From assembly GCA_021202715.1 (NCBI GenBank), contig JAJQCL010000176.1, forward strand, positions 2,227 through 17,711: a DNA stretch of 15,485 bases. Reading direction: 5' to 3'. Below, one piece after another: positions 13,404 to 15,485 of this stretch. The position numbers and the translations under genes are program-made. Numbering within the stretch: position 1 is the first letter of the stretch; each line of letters starts with the position of its first letter. Under the pieces are notes generated by a model. The model saw only the letters and a list, made by a program, of their open reading frames with translations, did no database searches and was not told where the DNA came from. Origin of the DNA: Lachnospiraceae bacterium. GTDB lineage: Bacteria; Bacillota; Clostridia; Lachnospirales; Lachnospiraceae.

Positions 13404-14762
13404 ATGTTGGCGTTGCAGAGTACAGAAAACCGGGAACTGGTCGAGGGAAATATACTGAAAGCGATTATCCGCTTTGCAATCCCTCTTCTGATCGGAAACC
13501 TTTTTCAACAGCTATATAACACAGTAGATTCCTACGTGGTGGGAAATTACGTAAGTACAGGGGCTCTCGCGGCAGTGGGAGCCTCTACGCCGGTTATCAA
13601 TATGCTGGTCGGCTTCTTTATGGGACTGTCAGCGGGCGCCGGGGTGGTGATTGCTCAGTATTTTGGCGGGGAGCAGAAGAAGGAGCTGAGCGACGCGGTG
13701 CACAGTTCAATGGCGCTGACGATTTTGCTGAGTGTTCTGTTTACGGCAGTGGGAGTGCTGTTCGCCGAACCGCTGCTTCGCGGCATCGGCGTACCGGAGG
13801 ACGTGCTTCCCTATTCGCTGCTGTATCTGAAAATCTATTTTGGCGGCATTACCTTTTCTCTGATCTACAACATTGGTGCGGGCATCCTGCGGGCCGTAGG
13901 AGATTCCCGGACACCGCTGTATTTTCTGGCTGTGGCCTGTGTGATCAATGTTGCACTGGATCTTCTGTTTGTCTGTGTTTTTTCCATGGGAATTGCCGGT
14001 GTGGGGATCGCGACGGTGACGGCACAGGCCATCAGCGCAGCACTGGTGCTGTATAAACTGCTGCGGACTCAGGACAGTTACCGTCTGGAGCTGCGGAAGA
14101 TCCGCTTCCATAAGGCAGTCACATATCGAATCATTGCCATTGGGTTCCCGACTGCCTTGCAGCAGAGTGTCACTTCGTTCTCGAATGTGATCGTGCAGTC
14201 TTATATCAATTCTTTCGGTACGGCCGTGGTCGCAGCGTATTCAGCCACCATTCGCATCGACGGGTTTCTGATGCTGATTCTGCAGAGCTTTAATATGACG
14301 ATCACGACCTTCGTCGGACAGAACTTCGGAGCCGGAAAATTCCGGAGGGTGAAGCGGGGCATTTATACCTCCTGGGCTGCTTGTTCTGTCCTCATTTTGA
14401 TCGGTGCAATTGCCATGAACCGATTGGCGGAGCCATTAATCGGAATCTTCACGTCGGATGCCGAAGTGATCGCGGTCGGCGGGGAAATGCTGCGTATGTT
14501 TGCAACATTTTATATCGTGCATCCTGTCATTCAGATCCTGAACGGCGCTCTGCGCGGCGCCGGTCATTCGAAGGTGCCCATGTATTTCATGCTCGGTTCC
14601 TTCGTCGTGCTGCGGCAGATTTATCTGGCGATTGCTGTGCCGCGGACGAACAGTGTGATGGCTGTTATGTTTGGCTGGCCGCTTACCTGGATCATTTGCG
14701 CCGTGGGTATGGTGATTTATTATCTGAAGGTGGACTGGCTGCCGGAGGAGAAGGAGGCTTAG
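13404..14762 (+). CDS. MATE family efflux transporter (first of a convergent pair)
   Basis: The 452-residue membrane protein has the length and hydrophobic pattern of a 12-helix MATE exporter, which expels cationic drugs or metabolites in exchange for Na+ or H+. The first helix begins KAIIRFAIPLLIGNLFQQLYN. It is followed by TVDSYVVGNYVSTGALAAVGAS, the usual N-half signature, and the repeat half carries GFPTALQQSVTS and FVGQNFGAG. The substrate cannot be told. The start is uncertain: the ATG at 13404 directly abuts GAGGGG (13398-13403), while a TTG at 13413 would have that site at a better 9-nt spacing and would shorten the protein by three residues. The stop TAG (14760-14762) overlaps by 4 bp the stop of a second MATE gene on the other strand, and no terminator separates them. 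No MarR or TetR regulator is adjacent. Confidence 0.92.
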   Translation: MLALQSTENRELVEGNILKAIIRFAIPLLIGNLFQQLYNTVDSYVVGNYVSTGALAAVGASTPVINMLVGFFMGLSAGAGVVIAQYFGGEQKKELSDAVHSSMALTILLSVLFTAVGVLFAEPLLRGIGVPEDVLPYSLLYLKIYFGGITFSLIYNIGAGILRAVGDSRTPLYFLAVACVINVALDLLFVCVFSMGIAGVGIATVTAQAISAALVLYKLLRTQDSYRLELRKIRFHKAVTYRIIAIGFPTALQQSVTSFSNVIVQSYINSFGTAVVAAYSATIRIDGFLMLILQSFNMTITTFVGQNFGAGKFRRVKRGIYTSWAACSVLILIGAIAMNRLAEPLIGIFTSDAEVIAVGGEMLRMFATFYIVHPVIQILNGALRGAGHSKVPMYFMLGSFVVLRQIYLAIAVPRTNSVMAVMFGWPLTWIICAVGMVIYYLKVDWLPEEKEA

Positions 14763-15485
14763 TCCAGAATCCCTTTCCTCCTCAGCTCCCGAATCGTCGC
14801 CCATACCGCATAGAGCGTTGCCAGAACTTCGGCAATCCAGAACGCATACCAGGCAGAATCCACTCCGAACTGACGTGAGAGGATCCAGATGCAGGGAACC
14901 AGAAGAATGCACTGGCGCAGCGCGGTTCCCAGCATATTGACGACGCCGTTGCCGAGACCGGATACGGTGTAGCCGAGGATCATCGTGACGGAGGCGAAGG
15001 CAAAGGTGCCGCAGATGATCCGCAGGGCCGGGACACCGAGGGCCAGCATGTCTTCGCTGGCGGAGAAGATGCGCAGGAGCGGTCCCGGAATCGCGAAGAA
15101 GATGACGGAAATGATGAGAGAGAGAACCACAGCGGCGGGGAGCATGGTCTTCAGCAAACCCAGCACACGTTCCCTCTTTCCGGCTCCCAGATTATATCCG
15201 GCAATGGGAATCGCTGCCTGCCCCATGCCGTTCATGGGCATGAACAGGAAGCTCTGGAGCTTGTAATACACGCCGAAGAAGGCGACGGCAGTGGCGGAGT
15301 AGGAGATCAGGATCGCATTGACCGCGGAGAGCATGATGCTTCCCATCGCCTGTGTGAGGATAGTGGGGAAGCCGACCTTATAGATCTGCGCGAAGATCCG
15401 TCCCTCGGGATGAAAGCCGCGCAGCTGCACCCGGACCAACGGATTGTGCTTTTTGTTTAGCAGTACGGCGACAGCGCCTGAGACC
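14759..15485 (-). CDS. MATE family efflux transporter (second of the pair), N-terminal half outside window
   Basis: The C-terminal 241 residues of a second MATE exporter are visible. The frame is open through the right edge of the window (…NKKHNPLVRVQ…), so the TTG near 15439 is an internal Leu codon, not a start. The visible part begins in the loop between the two six-helix halves and covers helices 7-12. It includes VGFPTILTQAMGSIM, PMNGMGQAAIPIAGYNLGAG, which is the second-half MATE signature, and a final helix before the short basic tail RELRRKGILD. It resembles the multidrug-type (MepA/NorM-like) branch but is clearly different from its neighbour, so the pair did not arise by a recent duplication. 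The stop TAA (14761-14759) shares the bases TTA with the TTAG that ends the opposite gene. Confidence 0.92.
   Translation of the reverse strand, partial: VSGAVAVLLNKKHNPLVRVQLRGFHPEGRIFAQIYKVGFPTILTQAMGSIMLSAVNAILISYSATAVAFFGVYYKLQSFLFMPMNGMGQAAIPIAGYNLGAGKRERVLGLLKTMLPAAVVLSLIISVIFFAIPGPLLRIFSASEDMLALGVPALRIICGTFAFASVTMILGYTVSGLGNGVVNMLGTALRQCILLVPCIWILSRQFGVDSAWYAFWIAEVLATLYAVWATIRELRRKGILD

Noticed and set aside
1..15485. CRISPR array, tRNA, rRNA, insertion sequence or attachment site
   Set aside because: No regularly spaced repeats, cloverleaf or transposase-like frame was recognised, and no terminal inverted repeats flank the nuclease-like genes.

Overview
The window looks like a chromosomal segment from a moderately GC-rich, anaerobic member of the Clostridia (Bacillota), probably Lachnospiraceae or a near relative. 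This rests on three things: the lepA-hemW gene pair, a single-chain clade-II type PurL, and a bacterial pyruvate phosphate dikinase whose key residues fall at the same numbers as in the Clostridium symbiosum enzyme. The taxonomic call is inference from gene content and style; there is no rRNA or other marker here.

Left half (1-9610), housekeeping genes all on the + strand. In order: the C-terminal half of lepA (translation factor EF4), hemW (radical SAM heme chaperone), a sigma-70-like protein lacking region 4, purL (de novo purine synthesis) and ppdK (pyruvate phosphate dikinase). lepA and hemW are 14 bp apart and probably co-transcribed. purL and ppdK each have their own recognisable promoter and a leader that can fold. 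These genes almost never use the codons TTA, CTA and TCA, which leaves very long but meaningless antisense frames opposite them.

Boundary (9611-9806). About 195 bp without a gene holds three consecutive inverted repeats (a 13-bp hairpin, a branched repeat and a classic terminator), followed by the promoter of the next gene.

Right half (9807-15485), accessory-looking genes arranged as two convergent pairs of relatives. The first pair is two AAA-ATPase-like/PD-(D/E)XK nuclease-like proteins of about 555 residues, tail to tail around a bidirectional terminator. The second pair is two MATE-family exporters, tail to tail with stop codons overlapping by 4 bp; the last one runs off the window. Nuclease A is AT-richer and uses codons the housekeeping genes avoid, whereas nuclease B resembles the host. 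The promoters proposed for nuclease A, nuclease B and the first MATE gene share a TGTG(T/C)TAT(C/A)CTT-type extended -10.

The observations most worth a second look are the sigma-like protein, which keeps the core-polymerase-binding signature but has lost the promoter-melting and -35-reading parts, and the convergent nuclease-like pair. No CRISPR array, tRNA, rRNA, insertion sequence or known riboswitch was recognised.
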